A DNA stretch of 64,000 nt, from NCBI GenBank assembly GCA_903905455.1, contig CAIVGN010000048.1, positions 1-64,000 of the forward strand, given 5' to 3'. This DNA is from an uncultured Archangium sp. Lineage in GTDB: Bacteria; Myxococcota; Myxococcia; Myxococcales; Myxococcaceae. Made by a program: the position numbers and the translations under genes. Position 1 is the stretch's first letter; every line of letters begins with the position of its first letter. Of this stretch, positions 22,996-31,298 are shown one piece after another. Under the pieces are notes generated by a model, which searched no databases, was not told where the DNA came from, and saw only the letters and a list, made by a program, of their open reading frames with translations.

Positions 22996-23805
22996 CTACT
23001 TGATGATGGCGAACGTCTGCTGGTTGAGCGCCAGCAACCGGCCGTCTTCCCCCCACAGCTCGCGGTACTCGACGCAGTAGCCGTCTTCGGCCGCGATGAG
23101 CTTCGCGCGGTGGAAGAGCGGCGCCTCGGGGTCGAGGCCCTCGAAGCGGGCGAAGGGCTGGAAGGTGAAGGCGATGGTGGCCATGGGCCGCGGCACCGGC
23201 TCGAGCAGGTAGATGGTCGGCCAGTACACGTCGATGCAGCCCGCGAGGAAGGCCGCGTCGCGGCGGGTGACGGGCACCTTCGGGCGCAGCCAGCCCTCGG
23301 CCTCGGCCACCGTCGCGCCCGAGAAGGGGAAGGCGCCGGTGGGGCGGTACTCGAAGTGCTGCGAGAAGACCGGCCCCATGGGCGGCTCGACGGGCATCAC
23401 CTCCACCTCGCGCCAGGGAGTGGGGGTGGGCGGCTTCAGCGCCACCCGGTCGCGTTCGGTGGTGCGGGTCTTGCCCAGCACGCCGACGCCGTGGGCCTGC
23501 ACCTCGCCGCCCTGCACCAGGCGGATGGTGGTGGTGGTCACCGCGCTGCCCTCGCGGAGCCGGGACAGCTCGAGGGTCACCTCGCCGGGCTGCACCGGGC
23601 CGAAGAGCTCGGCGGTGAGGCTGCGCAGCGGGCGGTCGGGCGTGGCCAATTCGAGGGCGCGCACCAGGGTGGCGGTGACGAGCCCCCCGAAGAGGCCGCG
23701 GCCCACCTGCCAGGTGTCGGGGTAGACGGCCCGCGCGGTGCCCTCGGCCACGAAGGTGGGGGTGCAGAGGACATCGAAGGGGGTCAGCGGGGACGGCAAC
23801 TGCAT
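22996..23805 (-). CDS. acyl-CoA thioesterase family protein (double hot-dog)
   Basis: A 269-residue protein matching the TesB-like thioesterase layout. A first hot-dog half (~1-130) has G-R-G-L-F-G-G-L-V-T-A-T-L-V-R-A and an R-S-L-T-A-E-L-F-G-P-V strand. A second half (~150-269) has A-F-L-A-G-C-I-D-V-Y-W-P and M-A-T-I-A-F-T-F-Q-P-F-A-R. Such enzymes hydrolyse acyl-CoA to fatty acid and CoA; the chain-length preference cannot be read. It is cytoplasmic, with no signal peptide. It lies 14 bases downstream of the substrate-binding lipoprotein gene on the same strand, so it may be the last gene of that operon. Confidence 0.82.
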   Translation of the reverse strand: MQLPSPLTPFDVLCTPTFVAEGTARAVYPDTWQVGRGLFGGLVTATLVRALELATPDRPLRSLTAELFGPVQPGEVTLELSRLREGSAVTTTTIRLVQGGEVQAHGVGVLGKTRTTERDRVALKPPTPTPWREVEVMPVEPPMGPVFSQHFEYRPTGAFPFSGATVAEAEGWLRPKVPVTRRDAAFLAGCIDVYWPTIYLLEPVPRPMATIAFTFQPFARFEGLDPEAPLFHRAKLIAAEDGYCVEYRELWGEDGRLLALNQQTFAIIK

Positions 23806-23818
23806 GGTGCTTCCCGTT

Positions 23819-25234
23819 CTAGGGCACGGTGCGAACCACGTGAATGCCGCCGTCGCGGACCTGCCAGACCTCGTAGGGCGCGCTGGGGGCGCCGGCGTCG
23901 AGATCGAAGTCGAGGTGACCGGAGGCGCCCTCGACGTTGGTGGGGGTGCCCCTGGCCAGCGCGTCGGAGAGCTCGGCCCACTTGTCCGCCCGCAGGGGGA
24001 TGGCGGGACCGGTGCTCAGCGAGAGCTTCACCAGGCCTTCGCCCAGCTTCGCGCCGGTGACGCGCGTGCGATCGGGGGTGGCGGCGCCCTCGGCGAACTG
24101 CGCGGCGAGCATCACCAGCCACGTCGCGTCGTAGCTGTGCGAGGTGTAGTTCGTGGACTCGGGGTCGGTGCCGTAGCGGGTGCGGAACCCGTCGCGGAAG
24201 GTGGGGTACGCGGTGCCGGCGCCCTGGGCGGGTGCGGTGCCCTGCGAGAGGTCGAGCTCCAGGAGCGTGCTCGGCGTGAGCAGCGTCTGTTCCTTCATGG
24301 AGTCGGTGAGGTACCAGCGGTGCCCCGAGCCGCGCTTGAGGTTGCCGAAGGTCTTCGCCTTTTCGATGATCGGCACCATGACCGTGGTGTTGCCGATGAG
24401 CACCGTGCCCGCCGGGCCGTCGTTCGACACGTCGGTGACCGCCTTGTTCTGCGTCTCGGCGTCGTTGGGGTCGAAGGGGCGCAGCGTGGCGCGGAACCCC
24501 CGGGCGATGAGCTGCTCGGCCAGCGGGTTGGCGAAGCCCGCGCCGTAGGTGCCCTTGGCGTGGAGCACGTCGATGAGCACGCCGGCGTCGGGGAAGTCGC
24601 GGGCCACCAGGTCGACCACCACGCGCGCCTGGTTCACGTCGGTGGGGGGAATGCGCCAGACGTTGCCGGTCTGGGTGAAGGAGATGGTCAGCTCCGGGCT
24701 GGTGGCGTTGGGCGAGATGACCAGGGTGCCGGCGTCGAGCCGCGCGCCGAGCTGGGCCACCTTCTGGGTGGGGCCGCTGCTGGAGACGATGAGCGCCGGC
24801 ACCTTGAGGTTCTCGATGAACCACGTGGCCTGGAGCTCGAGGCCGCCGCCGTCGATGGTGGCGTCGGTGTCGCACACGAAGAGCCCGAAGAAGCCGCGCG
24901 TGGCGTTGAGCCGATCGTTGGCCTCGGAGATGGCCAGCTTGATGGCGTTGGCCGACTGCGTCTCGGAGTCGTCGGGCATGCCGGACGAGGCCTTGATGGG
25001 CAGCAGCGCCACGAGGGGAATGCGGGCCGGCTGCTCGAAGGCGCGGGTGGTACCCCCGGCCTCTTCGCGGCGGCACCCGGCGGGCAGCGTGAGGCAGTAG
25101 CCCTCGGTGCAGGCCGTCGCCGCGCCGCAGTCGAAGTCGGTCTTGCACTCCTCGAACTTGCCAGCGGTGGTGAAGCTGCAGCTGGCGAGGCCGATCACCA
25201 CCAGCGCCGCGAGGAAGAGCCCCAGGGCGCGCAT
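23819..25234 (-). CDS. ABC-type substrate-binding lipoprotein (Leu/amide family)
   Basis: A 471-residue lipoprotein: the signal peptide ends in L-A-S-C with Cys 19 as lipid site. After it comes a Cys-rich stretch (C-K-T-D-F-D-C-G-A-A-T-A-C) typical of myxobacterial surface proteins. Then there is a type I periplasmic-binding fold (~60-450) of the Peripla_BP_6 class, with A-L-L-P-I-K, S-E-A-N-D-R-L-N, V-I-S-P-N-A-T-S-P-E and Y-D-A-T-W-L-V-M-L-A-A-Q-F. These bind branched-chain amino acids, amides or related ligands. No permease or ATPase is adjacent, so it may be an orphan receptor. Its ATG overlaps the previous stop as TGATG, so it is coupled to the TPR protein upstream. Confidence 0.85.
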   Translation of the reverse strand: MRALGLFLAALVVIGLASCSFTTAGKFEECKTDFDCGAATACTEGYCLTLPAGCRREEAGGTTRAFEQPARIPLVALLPIKASSGMPDDSETQSANAIKLAISEANDRLNATRGFFGLFVCDTDATIDGGGLELQATWFIENLKVPALIVSSSGPTQKVAQLGARLDAGTLVISPNATSPELTISFTQTGNVWRIPPTDVNQARVVVDLVARDFPDAGVLIDVLHAKGTYGAGFANPLAEQLIARGFRATLRPFDPNDAETQNKAVTDVSNDGPAGTVLIGNTTVMVPIIEKAKTFGNLKRGSGHRWYLTDSMKEQTLLTPSTLLELDLSQGTAPAQGAGTAYPTFRDGFRTRYGTDPESTNYTSHSYDATWLVMLAAQFAEGAATPDRTRVTGAKLGEGLVKLSLSTGPAIPLRADKWAELSDALARGTPTNVEGASGHLDFDLDAGAPSAPYEVWQVRDGGIHVVRTVP

Positions 25235-26049
25235 CAGAACGTCCCCCCGAGGCTGGCCACGGCGCCGCCGGCGACGGGGGCGAGCACCACCGACACCGAC
25301 TTCTCGGGCTCGGAGTCCCTGGGGAAGATGATCACCGTGGCGATGGCCGCGGCGACGCCCACCAGCAGCGAGATGTCGGCGACGGCCGCGGTGCCGCGGG
25401 TCTCGGCCTCGAGGCGGCGCTTGTCGGCGAGCGTCTCGGCCTTGCGGAAGAGCTCGCGGTTGGTGTTCGCCGCGAGCCCGAAGCCCAGCGCCATGCCCAG
25501 GCCGGCCACGGCCACGCCGCCGGTGACCAGGGCCACCACCTTGCGGCCGTTGACGCGCTTCTCTTCGGCGTCCTTGCGCAGCTTCTCCTTCGCTTCGAAG
25601 TCGCGGCGCTGCTGGCGGGCCTCGGAGGCCTCGGCGTCGGCCCGGGCTTCGGCCTTGCGGGCGTCGGCCTCCAGGCGCTGCTTCTCGGCGTCGCGCACCT
25701 TCTTGTCGGCCTCGCCGCGGGCCACCAGGGTGCGCAGCCGGTCCATCGCGAGGTTGGCCTTCTTCACCAGGTCGGGCTGCGTCTCGTCGGACGGGCTGCC
25801 CACGTACTTGCGGTAGTAGTCCAGCGAGAGCTCGAGTTCCGCCGCCTGGTCGTAGGCGCGGGCGATGTTGTAGAGGTACAGGGCGGTGGGCTCGGCCTCG
25901 TATGCCTGGCGCAGCGTCTCCGCGGCCTCCTTGTACTTGTTGTCCTTGTAGAGGCGGTCGGCGTCTTTCGCGAGCGCCGAGGCCTTCGGGTTGGCCGCGG
26001 GCGCGGACACCGCGAAGAGCAGCGCGAAGAAGAGGGCGAAGCGTCGCAT
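25234..26049 (-). CDS. secreted TPR protein with coiled coil and membrane helices
   Basis: A 271-residue protein from ATG 26049 with a signal peptide (M-R-R-F-A-L-F-F-A-L-L-F-A-V-S-A-P-A-A). Residues ~20-100 hold TPR motifs (A-A-E-T-L-R-Q-A-Y-E-A-E-P-T; L-Y-N-I-A-R-A-Y-D). Residues ~105-180 form a highly charged coiled coil (E-A-R-A-D-A-E-A-S-E-A-R). The last 90 residues hold two hydrophobic helices (V-A-L-V-T-G-G-V-A-V-A-G-L-G-M and D-I-S-L-L-V-G-V-A-A-A-I-A-T). The order TPR, coiled coil, membrane pair is common in myxobacterial envelope proteins. It is coupled to the binding-lipoprotein gene by TGATG, suggesting a joint role at the envelope. Confidence 0.8.
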   Translation of the reverse strand: MRRFALFFALLFAVSAPAANPKASALAKDADRLYKDNKYKEAAETLRQAYEAEPTALYLYNIARAYDQAAELELSLDYYRKYVGSPSDETQPDLVKKANLAMDRLRTLVARGEADKKVRDAEKQRLEADARKAEARADAEASEARQQRRDFEAKEKLRKDAEEKRVNGRKVVALVTGGVAVAGLGMALGFGLAANTNRELFRKAETLADKRRLEAETRGTAAVADISLLVGVAAAIATVIIFPRDSEPEKSVSVVLAPVAGGAVASLGGTF

Positions 26050-26103
26050 GGGGTCGCCGATGCTAGCCCCAAACCCTGCGACGGCCGAATTCACCGCCCC
26101 GTT

Positions 26104-27120
26104 TCAGTCGAACACCGGGTGCACCCGCAGGCGGCCGGTGAGCACCGCGGTCTCGGCCTTGCCGAAGCGGGCCATGGCCTGGGTGAGCCGGGCGGCGTGC
26201 GCGTCGTGGAGCACCCCGGGGGTCCAGACCTGGAGCGAGGTGATCTCCGGGGTGGGCAGGTCTTCGAGCACCGCGAGGCAGCGCTCGGCGAGGTAGCCCG
26301 CGTCGGGGATCCACAGGTCGACCGCCAGCCCGCCGCGGACCTGCCGGGTGACGAGCCAGGCGTTGCCCAGTTCCGGCGTCTGCACCGCGAAGCGCGGCGT
26401 GGGGAGCCCCTTCGCCAGCTTGAGCCACCCGGGCGCGCGGCCCAGGCACTCGAGGCACAACAGCTCGAGGCCCGGCGGGGTGAGAGGCCTCCACATGGGG
26501 GCCATCTGCTGGGGCGGCGCCCACTTCGGCTCGCGGAGCGCGAGGCGGCGCAGCGCGGGGAAGGTCGAGAGCCGGGCGAGCAGCGCGCCCGACGGCGGGG
26601 CCTCGAGGCGCAGGTGCAGCGCGGTCAGCGGCGCGTGCGGGCCCATGGCGAGGAACACGTTGGGCAGCAGGCCGCCCACGCCGGTGAGCCACGGCAGGCG
26701 GCGCAGCAGCTCGAGCTGGGTGACGGCCTCGGGGCTCTTGCGCCCGGCAGGGTCGAGGCTGGGGGCCGACCCGTTGAAGAACACGCGGCGCACGGTGCGC
26801 CAGTCCGGCGAGGCGGCGACGCTGCGCAGCGCCCGGGCCGGGGCCCGCCAGCTGATGACCGCGGTGTCGAGGAAGCCCAGGCGAAAGATGCAGCGCGGCA
26901 GGTCGAGGAAGGGCGCGAGGTCGGGGGCCCACTGCGCGCCGTGCTGCTCGGTGAGCGAGGCGAGGCGGGCCCGGGCGAGGCCCTGCTGCTCCACCTCGAG
27001 GCCGGGGAGCGCGTTGTCCAGCGAGATGGCCTCGGCGCGGGGCTCGCCCAGGTCGAGCTGCTCGTCGGCCCACACCAGCCGCAGGGCGTCGTCGAAGGGC
27101 GCGCGGGCGACGGCAGACAT
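26104..27120 (-). CDS. TIGR02996 repeat-companion domain protein
   Basis: A 338-residue protein from ATG 27120. Upstream in-frame codons run through the terminator of the PEP carboxykinase gene, so they are not used. The N-terminus matches the short TIGR02996 domain: A-P-F-D-D-A-L-R-L-V-W-A-D, then E-P-R-A-E-A-I. This domain is found in myxobacterial and planctomycete proteins linked to leucine-rich-like repeats. The rest has Leu-rich strands and helices (L-T-A-L-H-L-R-L-E; L-R-R-L-A-L-R-E-P) consistent with degenerate leucine-rich repeats. The role is unknown, probably protein binding in the cytoplasm. Confidence 0.78.
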   Translation of the reverse strand: MSAVARAPFDDALRLVWADEQLDLGEPRAEAISLDNALPGLEVEQQGLARARLASLTEQHGAQWAPDLAPFLDLPRCIFRLGFLDTAVISWRAPARALRSVAASPDWRTVRRVFFNGSAPSLDPAGRKSPEAVTQLELLRRLPWLTGVGGLLPNVFLAMGPHAPLTALHLRLEAPPSGALLARLSTFPALRRLALREPKWAPPQQMAPMWRPLTPPGLELLCLECLGRAPGWLKLAKGLPTPRFAVQTPELGNAWLVTRQVRGGLAVDLWIPDAGYLAERCLAVLEDLPTPEITSLQVWTPGVLHDAHAARLTQAMARFGKAETAVLTGRLRVHPVFD

Positions 27121-27160
27121 GAAACGGCCCCGGTCCTCCAGCTGCGAGGAACGGGGCCGG
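27121..27160 (-). terminator. terminator of the PEP carboxykinase gene
   Basis: CGGCCCCG (27125-27132) pairs with CGGGGCCG (27152-27159), giving a strong GC stem with a 19-base loop. A short TTTC follows on the minus strand, immediately before the next start codon. It lies about 12 bases after the carboxykinase stop at 27172. Confidence 0.65.
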
Positions 27161-27171
27161 GACATCGGCCT

Positions 27172-28938
27172 TCAGCTCAGGCGCGACAGGAGCTGCTGGC
27201 GGATCAGCTCGAGGGTCCTGGGCATGCGCTCGCCGAACTGGTCGAAGAACGTCTTCTGGCTCTCGAGTTCGATCTTCCACTCGTTGTCGTCGATGTGCGT
27301 GGCCGCGTCGACGATCTCCGGGGCGATCTCCAGGCCCGAGAGGTCGATGTGGCCCTGCTTGGGCACCCACCCGAAGAGCGTCTCCTGCGCGCCGACCTTG
27401 CCGTGCGCGCGGTCGATGATCCACTTGAGCACGCGCATGTTGTCTCCGTAGCCCGGCCAGAGGAACTTGCCGTCGGTGCCCTTGCGGAACCAGTTCACCA
27501 TGAAGATCTTGGGCGGGTACGGCACGGCCTTCTGCATCTTGAGCCAGTGCGCGAAGTAGTCGGCGACGTTGTAGCCAGTGAAGGGCAGCATCGCCATCGG
27601 GTCACGGCGCACGACGCCCGTCGCGCCGGTAGCGGCGGCGGTGGTCTCGGAGGCCATGGTCGAGCCCAGGTACACGCCGTGGGCCCAGTTGAACGACTGC
27701 ATCACCAGGGGGATGGTGTTCGAGCGGCGGCCACCGAAGATGACGGCGCTGATCGGCACGCCCCGCGGGTCGTTGACGTGCGCCGAGAGGATGGGGTTGT
27801 TCGCGGCCGGCGCGGTGAAGCGGGAGTTGGGGTGCGCGGCCTTCTCGGTGCTGCCCTTCTTCCAGGGCTGGCCCTTCCAGTCGGTGAGCTCCTCGGGGAC
27901 CTCGCCGTCGAGCCCTTCCCACCAGACTTCGCCGTTCTTGGTGACGGCCACGTTGGTGAAGATGGTGTTCTTCGCGATGGTCTTCATCGCGTTGGGGTTC
28001 GACTTCATGTTGGTGCCGGGGGCGACGCCGAAGTAGCCGGCCTCGGGGTTCACCGCCCACAGGCGCCCGTCTTCACCCACGCGCAGCCAGGCGATGTCGT
28101 CGCCCACGGTGTACACGCGCCAGCCCGCGAAGCGCTTGGGCGGGATCATCATGGCGAAGTTGGTCTTGCCGCAGGCCGAGGGGAAGGCGGCGGCGACGTA
28201 GGTCTTGTTCCCGTCGGGGTCTTCCACGCCGAGGATGAGCATGTGCTCGGCCAGCCAGCCCTCGTCACGGCCGAGGTAGCTGCCGATGCGCAGCGCGAGG
28301 CACTTCTTGCCCAGCAGCGCGTTGCCGCCGTAGCCCGAGCCGAAGGACCAGATCGTGTTGTCCTGGGGGAAGTGGCAGATGTAGCGGCGCTCGGGGTTGA
28401 CGTCGCCGGTGCAGTGCAGGCCCCGGTTGAACTCGTTGGAGTCGGCCAGCATGTCCAGGGCCGGCTTGCCCATGCGGGTCATGATGCCCATGTTGAGCGT
28501 CACGTAGACCGAGTCGGTCAGCTCGATGCCGATCTTCGAGTGCTCGCTGCCCAGGGGGCCCATCACGTAGGGCACCACGTACATCGTGCGGCCCTTCATC
28601 GAGCCCTCGAACAGGCCGCGCAGCTTGAGGTACGCGTCGGCGGGCGCCATCCAGTTGTTGGTCGGGCCGGCCTCGTCCTTGGTGGGGGTGCAGATGAAGG
28701 TGAGGTGCTCGACGCGGGCCACGTCGTTGGGGTTGCTGCGGTGGAGGTAGGAACCCGGGTGCTTCTCCTGGTTCAGGGGGATGAGGATCCCCTTGCTGAC
28801 CGCGTACTCCGTGAGGCGCTTGGTCTCGGCCTCCGAGCCATCGCAGAACACGACCGAGTCGGGCTGGCACAGAGCGGCCATCTCTTCGACCCAGCCAAGG
28901 AGATGCTTGTTCGTCGTCAGGTTGGAGGTGAGGGGCAT
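27172..28938 (-). CDS. pckG: phosphoenolpyruvate carboxykinase (GTP)
   Basis: A 588-residue GTP-dependent carboxykinase, which interconverts oxaloacetate + GTP and PEP + GDP + CO2 for gluconeogenesis. The GTP-class motifs are present: the P-loop region A-A-A-F-P-S-A-C-G-K-T-N-F with reactive Cys 256, G-D-D-I-A-W, E-A-G-Y-F-G-V-A-P-G, F-G-G-R-R-S-N-T, and the metal-binding K and H region. Length is normal for the family. The ATP-dependent (pckA) family differs in sequence. It is probably monocistronic, with a terminator after the stop. Myxobacteria live on amino acids and lipids, so gluconeogenic PEP synthesis fits. Confidence 0.97.
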   Translation of the reverse strand: MPLTSNLTTNKHLLGWVEEMAALCQPDSVVFCDGSEAETKRLTEYAVSKGILIPLNQEKHPGSYLHRSNPNDVARVEHLTFICTPTKDEAGPTNNWMAPADAYLKLRGLFEGSMKGRTMYVVPYVMGPLGSEHSKIGIELTDSVYVTLNMGIMTRMGKPALDMLADSNEFNRGLHCTGDVNPERRYICHFPQDNTIWSFGSGYGGNALLGKKCLALRIGSYLGRDEGWLAEHMLILGVEDPDGNKTYVAAAFPSACGKTNFAMMIPPKRFAGWRVYTVGDDIAWLRVGEDGRLWAVNPEAGYFGVAPGTNMKSNPNAMKTIAKNTIFTNVAVTKNGEVWWEGLDGEVPEELTDWKGQPWKKGSTEKAAHPNSRFTAPAANNPILSAHVNDPRGVPISAVIFGGRRSNTIPLVMQSFNWAHGVYLGSTMASETTAAATGATGVVRRDPMAMLPFTGYNVADYFAHWLKMQKAVPYPPKIFMVNWFRKGTDGKFLWPGYGDNMRVLKWIIDRAHGKVGAQETLFGWVPKQGHIDLSGLEIAPEIVDAATHIDDNEWKIELESQKTFFDQFGERMPRTLELIRQQLLSRLS

Positions 28939-29045
28939 GGTCGGGGTGCTCGCACGGGGCCCGCGATCAACGCAAGCGCGCTCTGCTCATGCGCAGTGTC
29001 AGTTCGGCTTGTCGAAGGGGGGGCAGTCGAAGCAAGTTCACGGGG

Positions 29046-29516
29046 ATGTCGCTTTCCTCACTCTGTCTCGAGTGCGGGTTGTGCTGTGACGGGACGCTCT
29101 TTCGCCACGTGGGGGTCACCCCCGCGGAACGCGAACAGTTGGTGCCGTTGGGCATCGGTGTGGGCACGAAGCGGCGCCACGACGTGATGTGGCTGCCCTG
29201 CGGCAAGCTCGACGGCAAGTGCTGCACCATCTACGAGGCCCGGCCCGGGGGCTGCCGGCGCTTCGTGTGCCACCTGGGCAAGCGCCTCGAGGCGAAGGAG
29301 CTTCCGTATGACGAGGCCCTGGGCCACGTGCGCGAGATCCAGGCGCGGGTGGCGGAGCTCGCGGCGTTGATCCACCCGCCGCCGGGCGAGCCGGTGCTGC
29401 GCCACGCGCGGGCCTGCATCGACTCCACGACCACGAAGGTCACGCAGGAGCAGCTCGACGCCTTCGCGCGCGTCGAGGCGCTGCGCTACGGGGTCTTCAT
29501 GCCCCCGCCGGCCTGA
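29046..29516 (+). CDS. YkgJ-type cysteine-cluster protein
   Basis: A 156-residue protein from ATG 29046. The open frame starts at 28989, but GGGG just before 29046 and the match at C-L-E-C-G-L-C-C-D-G favour this start. Cysteine clusters C-x2-C-x2-C-C, G-K-C-C-T-I-Y-E-A-R-P and C-R-R-F-V-C-H define the YkgJ family (Fe-S or zinc binding; function unknown). The tail is helical (T-K-V-T-Q-E-Q-L-D-A-F). It is divergent from the carboxykinase gene. There is no signal peptide, so it is a cytoplasmic metal-binding protein. Confidence 0.88.
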   Translation: MSLSSLCLECGLCCDGTLFRHVGVTPAEREQLVPLGIGVGTKRRHDVMWLPCGKLDGKCCTIYEARPGGCRRFVCHLGKRLEAKELPYDEALGHVREIQARVAELAALIHPPPGEPVLRHARACIDSTTTKVTQEQLDAFARVEALRYGVFMPPPA

Positions 29517-29656
29517 GCCGCGTGGAAGGAGCCCCTCCTTGTTGATGGAGTGACGTTCAACACGATGGCGCGCCGTCGGCTCACCGGCCGAATTCGGCTG
29601 CCTTGGGCGTGGCCTGCCCGGTGCACTTGCCGGTGCGCGTGTTCAACCGGCATGCG

Positions 29657-31273
29657 GTGAGAGGCTCGTGGTTGCTGGCGCTGCTGGTGATGGGTGCGTG
29701 TGCGCGCACGCAGTCGCTGCCGGTCACGGGCGCGGCGCCCCGGGCAGAGACCGCGGGCGAGACGCTGACCTCGTTCCTCGAGGAGGCCCACGCGGGTCGT
29801 TTCGAGACCGCCGCGTCGGCGCTGATGCTCGACTTTCTCCCCGAGGCCCAGCGTCCCACCGAAGGGCCGCGGCTCGCACGGCGGCTCATGTTCCTGCTGG
29901 ACCGGCACCTGAAGGTCGAGAGCGCGACGCCGCCGGGTGCCGAGGGGACCACCGCGGTGGTGACGGTGGGGGCGCTGCCGCTGGGCCGCCTCGAGGTGCC
30001 GGTGGAGTTGGTGCGCTGGCCGCACGAGGGGCAGCCCGCGTGGGTGTTCAGCGCGCGCACCGTGCGCTCCATCGACGCGCTCTTCGACGAGCACGGTTCG
30101 ACCCTGTGGGAGGTGCTGCCGCAGTTCCTCCTCAGCCGCACCCTGTGGGTGCTCGGGGCGTGGCAGTGGCTGGGGTTGGTGCTGCTGCTGGCAGTGTCCT
30201 GGGGCCTGGCCCGGCTGGTGCTCGCGGGCCTGACGCCGCTGTTCACGCGCCTGGCCCGGCGCAGCGCCACCACCCTCGATGATCAGCCCGTGGTGCAGCT
30301 GCACCACCCGGTGCGCGCGCTGCTCTTCCTGGCGGGCGTCGCGGTGGGCACCCGGGTGCTCGTCTTCCCCACCGAGGCGCAGTCGCTGGCCGACGCGCTC
30401 ACGCGCTCCGCCGTGGTGGCCGCGCTGGCCTGGGCCCTGCTGGTGATCAGCCGGTTGGTGGCCAGCGCGCTGCAGGCGCGGGCCTCGCGCGATCGCGACC
30501 CGGGCGCGGCCGGCGCCGTGAGGACCAAGCTCTCGGTGCTGCACCGGCTGAGCGACGCGGTGGTGTTGGTGGTGAGCATCGCCCTGCTGCTGCTGCAGTT
30601 CCCGGCGGTGCGCAGCATCGGCATGTCGGTGCTGGCCTCGGCCGGCGTGGTGGGCGTGGTGTTCGGGTTGGCGGCCCAGCGCTCCATCTCGAACCTGCTG
30701 GCGGGCATCCAGATCGGCATCACCCAGCCGATCCTCATCGGCGATACCGTGGTCGTCGAGGACGAGTTCGGGGTCATCGAGGAGATCCACCTCACCTACG
30801 TGGTGGTCAAGGTGTGGGACCTGCGCCGCCTCGTGGTACCGGTGAGCGTCTTCCTCGAGAAGCCCTTCGAGAACTGGTCCCGCGGCTCCACCGAGCTGCT
30901 GGGCACCGTCGAGTTGTTCGCCGACTATGGCGTCGACGTGGACGCCGCGCGCGCGGAGCTGGCGCGGGTGGTCGAAGCCGAGCGGGGGAAGTTGTGGAAC
31001 GGGAAGACGCAGGCCATCCAGGTGACGGCCGCCACGGACAGCAGCGTCACCCTGCGCGTGTTGTTGGGCACCGAAGACGCGGGCCGCAACTGGGACCTGC
31101 GGTGCCTGGTGCGCGAGCGCATGGTGGCCTGGCTTCGTGCCCAGCCCGACGCGTTGCCCCGGGTTCGCACCGAGACCGACCTGGCGCCGGGGCTCCTGGC
31201 GCACCCGATCCTCGTCGCACGACCCGCCGAGCCCGCCGCCCCGGGCCCCGTCGCTCCCGCCCGCCCGGCCTGA
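29657..31273 (+). CDS. MscS-family mechanosensitive channel with N-terminal lipoprotein-like domain
   Basis: A 538-residue membrane protein. GTG 29657 gives M-R-G-S-W-L-L-A-L-L-V-M-G-A-C, a plausible lipid signal with Cys 15; the frame is open from 29603 and the start is not settled. An extracellular helical domain (~20-150) is followed by four membrane helices (~160-340). The MscS core follows: A-G-V-V-G-V-V-F-G-L-A-A-Q, G-I-Q-I-G-I-T-Q-P-I-L-I-G-D and the R-L-V-V-P-V-S-V-F-L-E-K-P pore/beta region. It opens when membrane tension rises, releasing solutes and protecting against osmotic shock. The N-terminal extension is not typical of E. coli MscS. Confidence 0.88.
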   Translation: MRGSWLLALLVMGACARTQSLPVTGAAPRAETAGETLTSFLEEAHAGRFETAASALMLDFLPEAQRPTEGPRLARRLMFLLDRHLKVESATPPGAEGTTAVVTVGALPLGRLEVPVELVRWPHEGQPAWVFSARTVRSIDALFDEHGSTLWEVLPQFLLSRTLWVLGAWQWLGLVLLLAVSWGLARLVLAGLTPLFTRLARRSATTLDDQPVVQLHHPVRALLFLAGVAVGTRVLVFPTEAQSLADALTRSAVVAALAWALLVISRLVASALQARASRDRDPGAAGAVRTKLSVLHRLSDAVVLVVSIALLLLQFPAVRSIGMSVLASAGVVGVVFGLAAQRSISNLLAGIQIGITQPILIGDTVVVEDEFGVIEEIHLTYVVVKVWDLRRLVVPVSVFLEKPFENWSRGSTELLGTVELFADYGVDVDAARAELARVVEAERGKLWNGKTQAIQVTAATDSSVTLRVLLGTEDAGRNWDLRCLVRERMVAWLRAQPDALPRVRTETDLAPGLLAHPILVARPAEPAAPGPVAPARPA

Positions 31274-31298
31274 GCACGGCCCGGTCGCGGCCGGAGGC

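Noticed and set aside
26119-29187. 1022-residue plus-strand open frame opposite the carboxykinase
   Set aside because: Antisense shadow of well-recognised genes; composition dominated by Arg, Gly and His.
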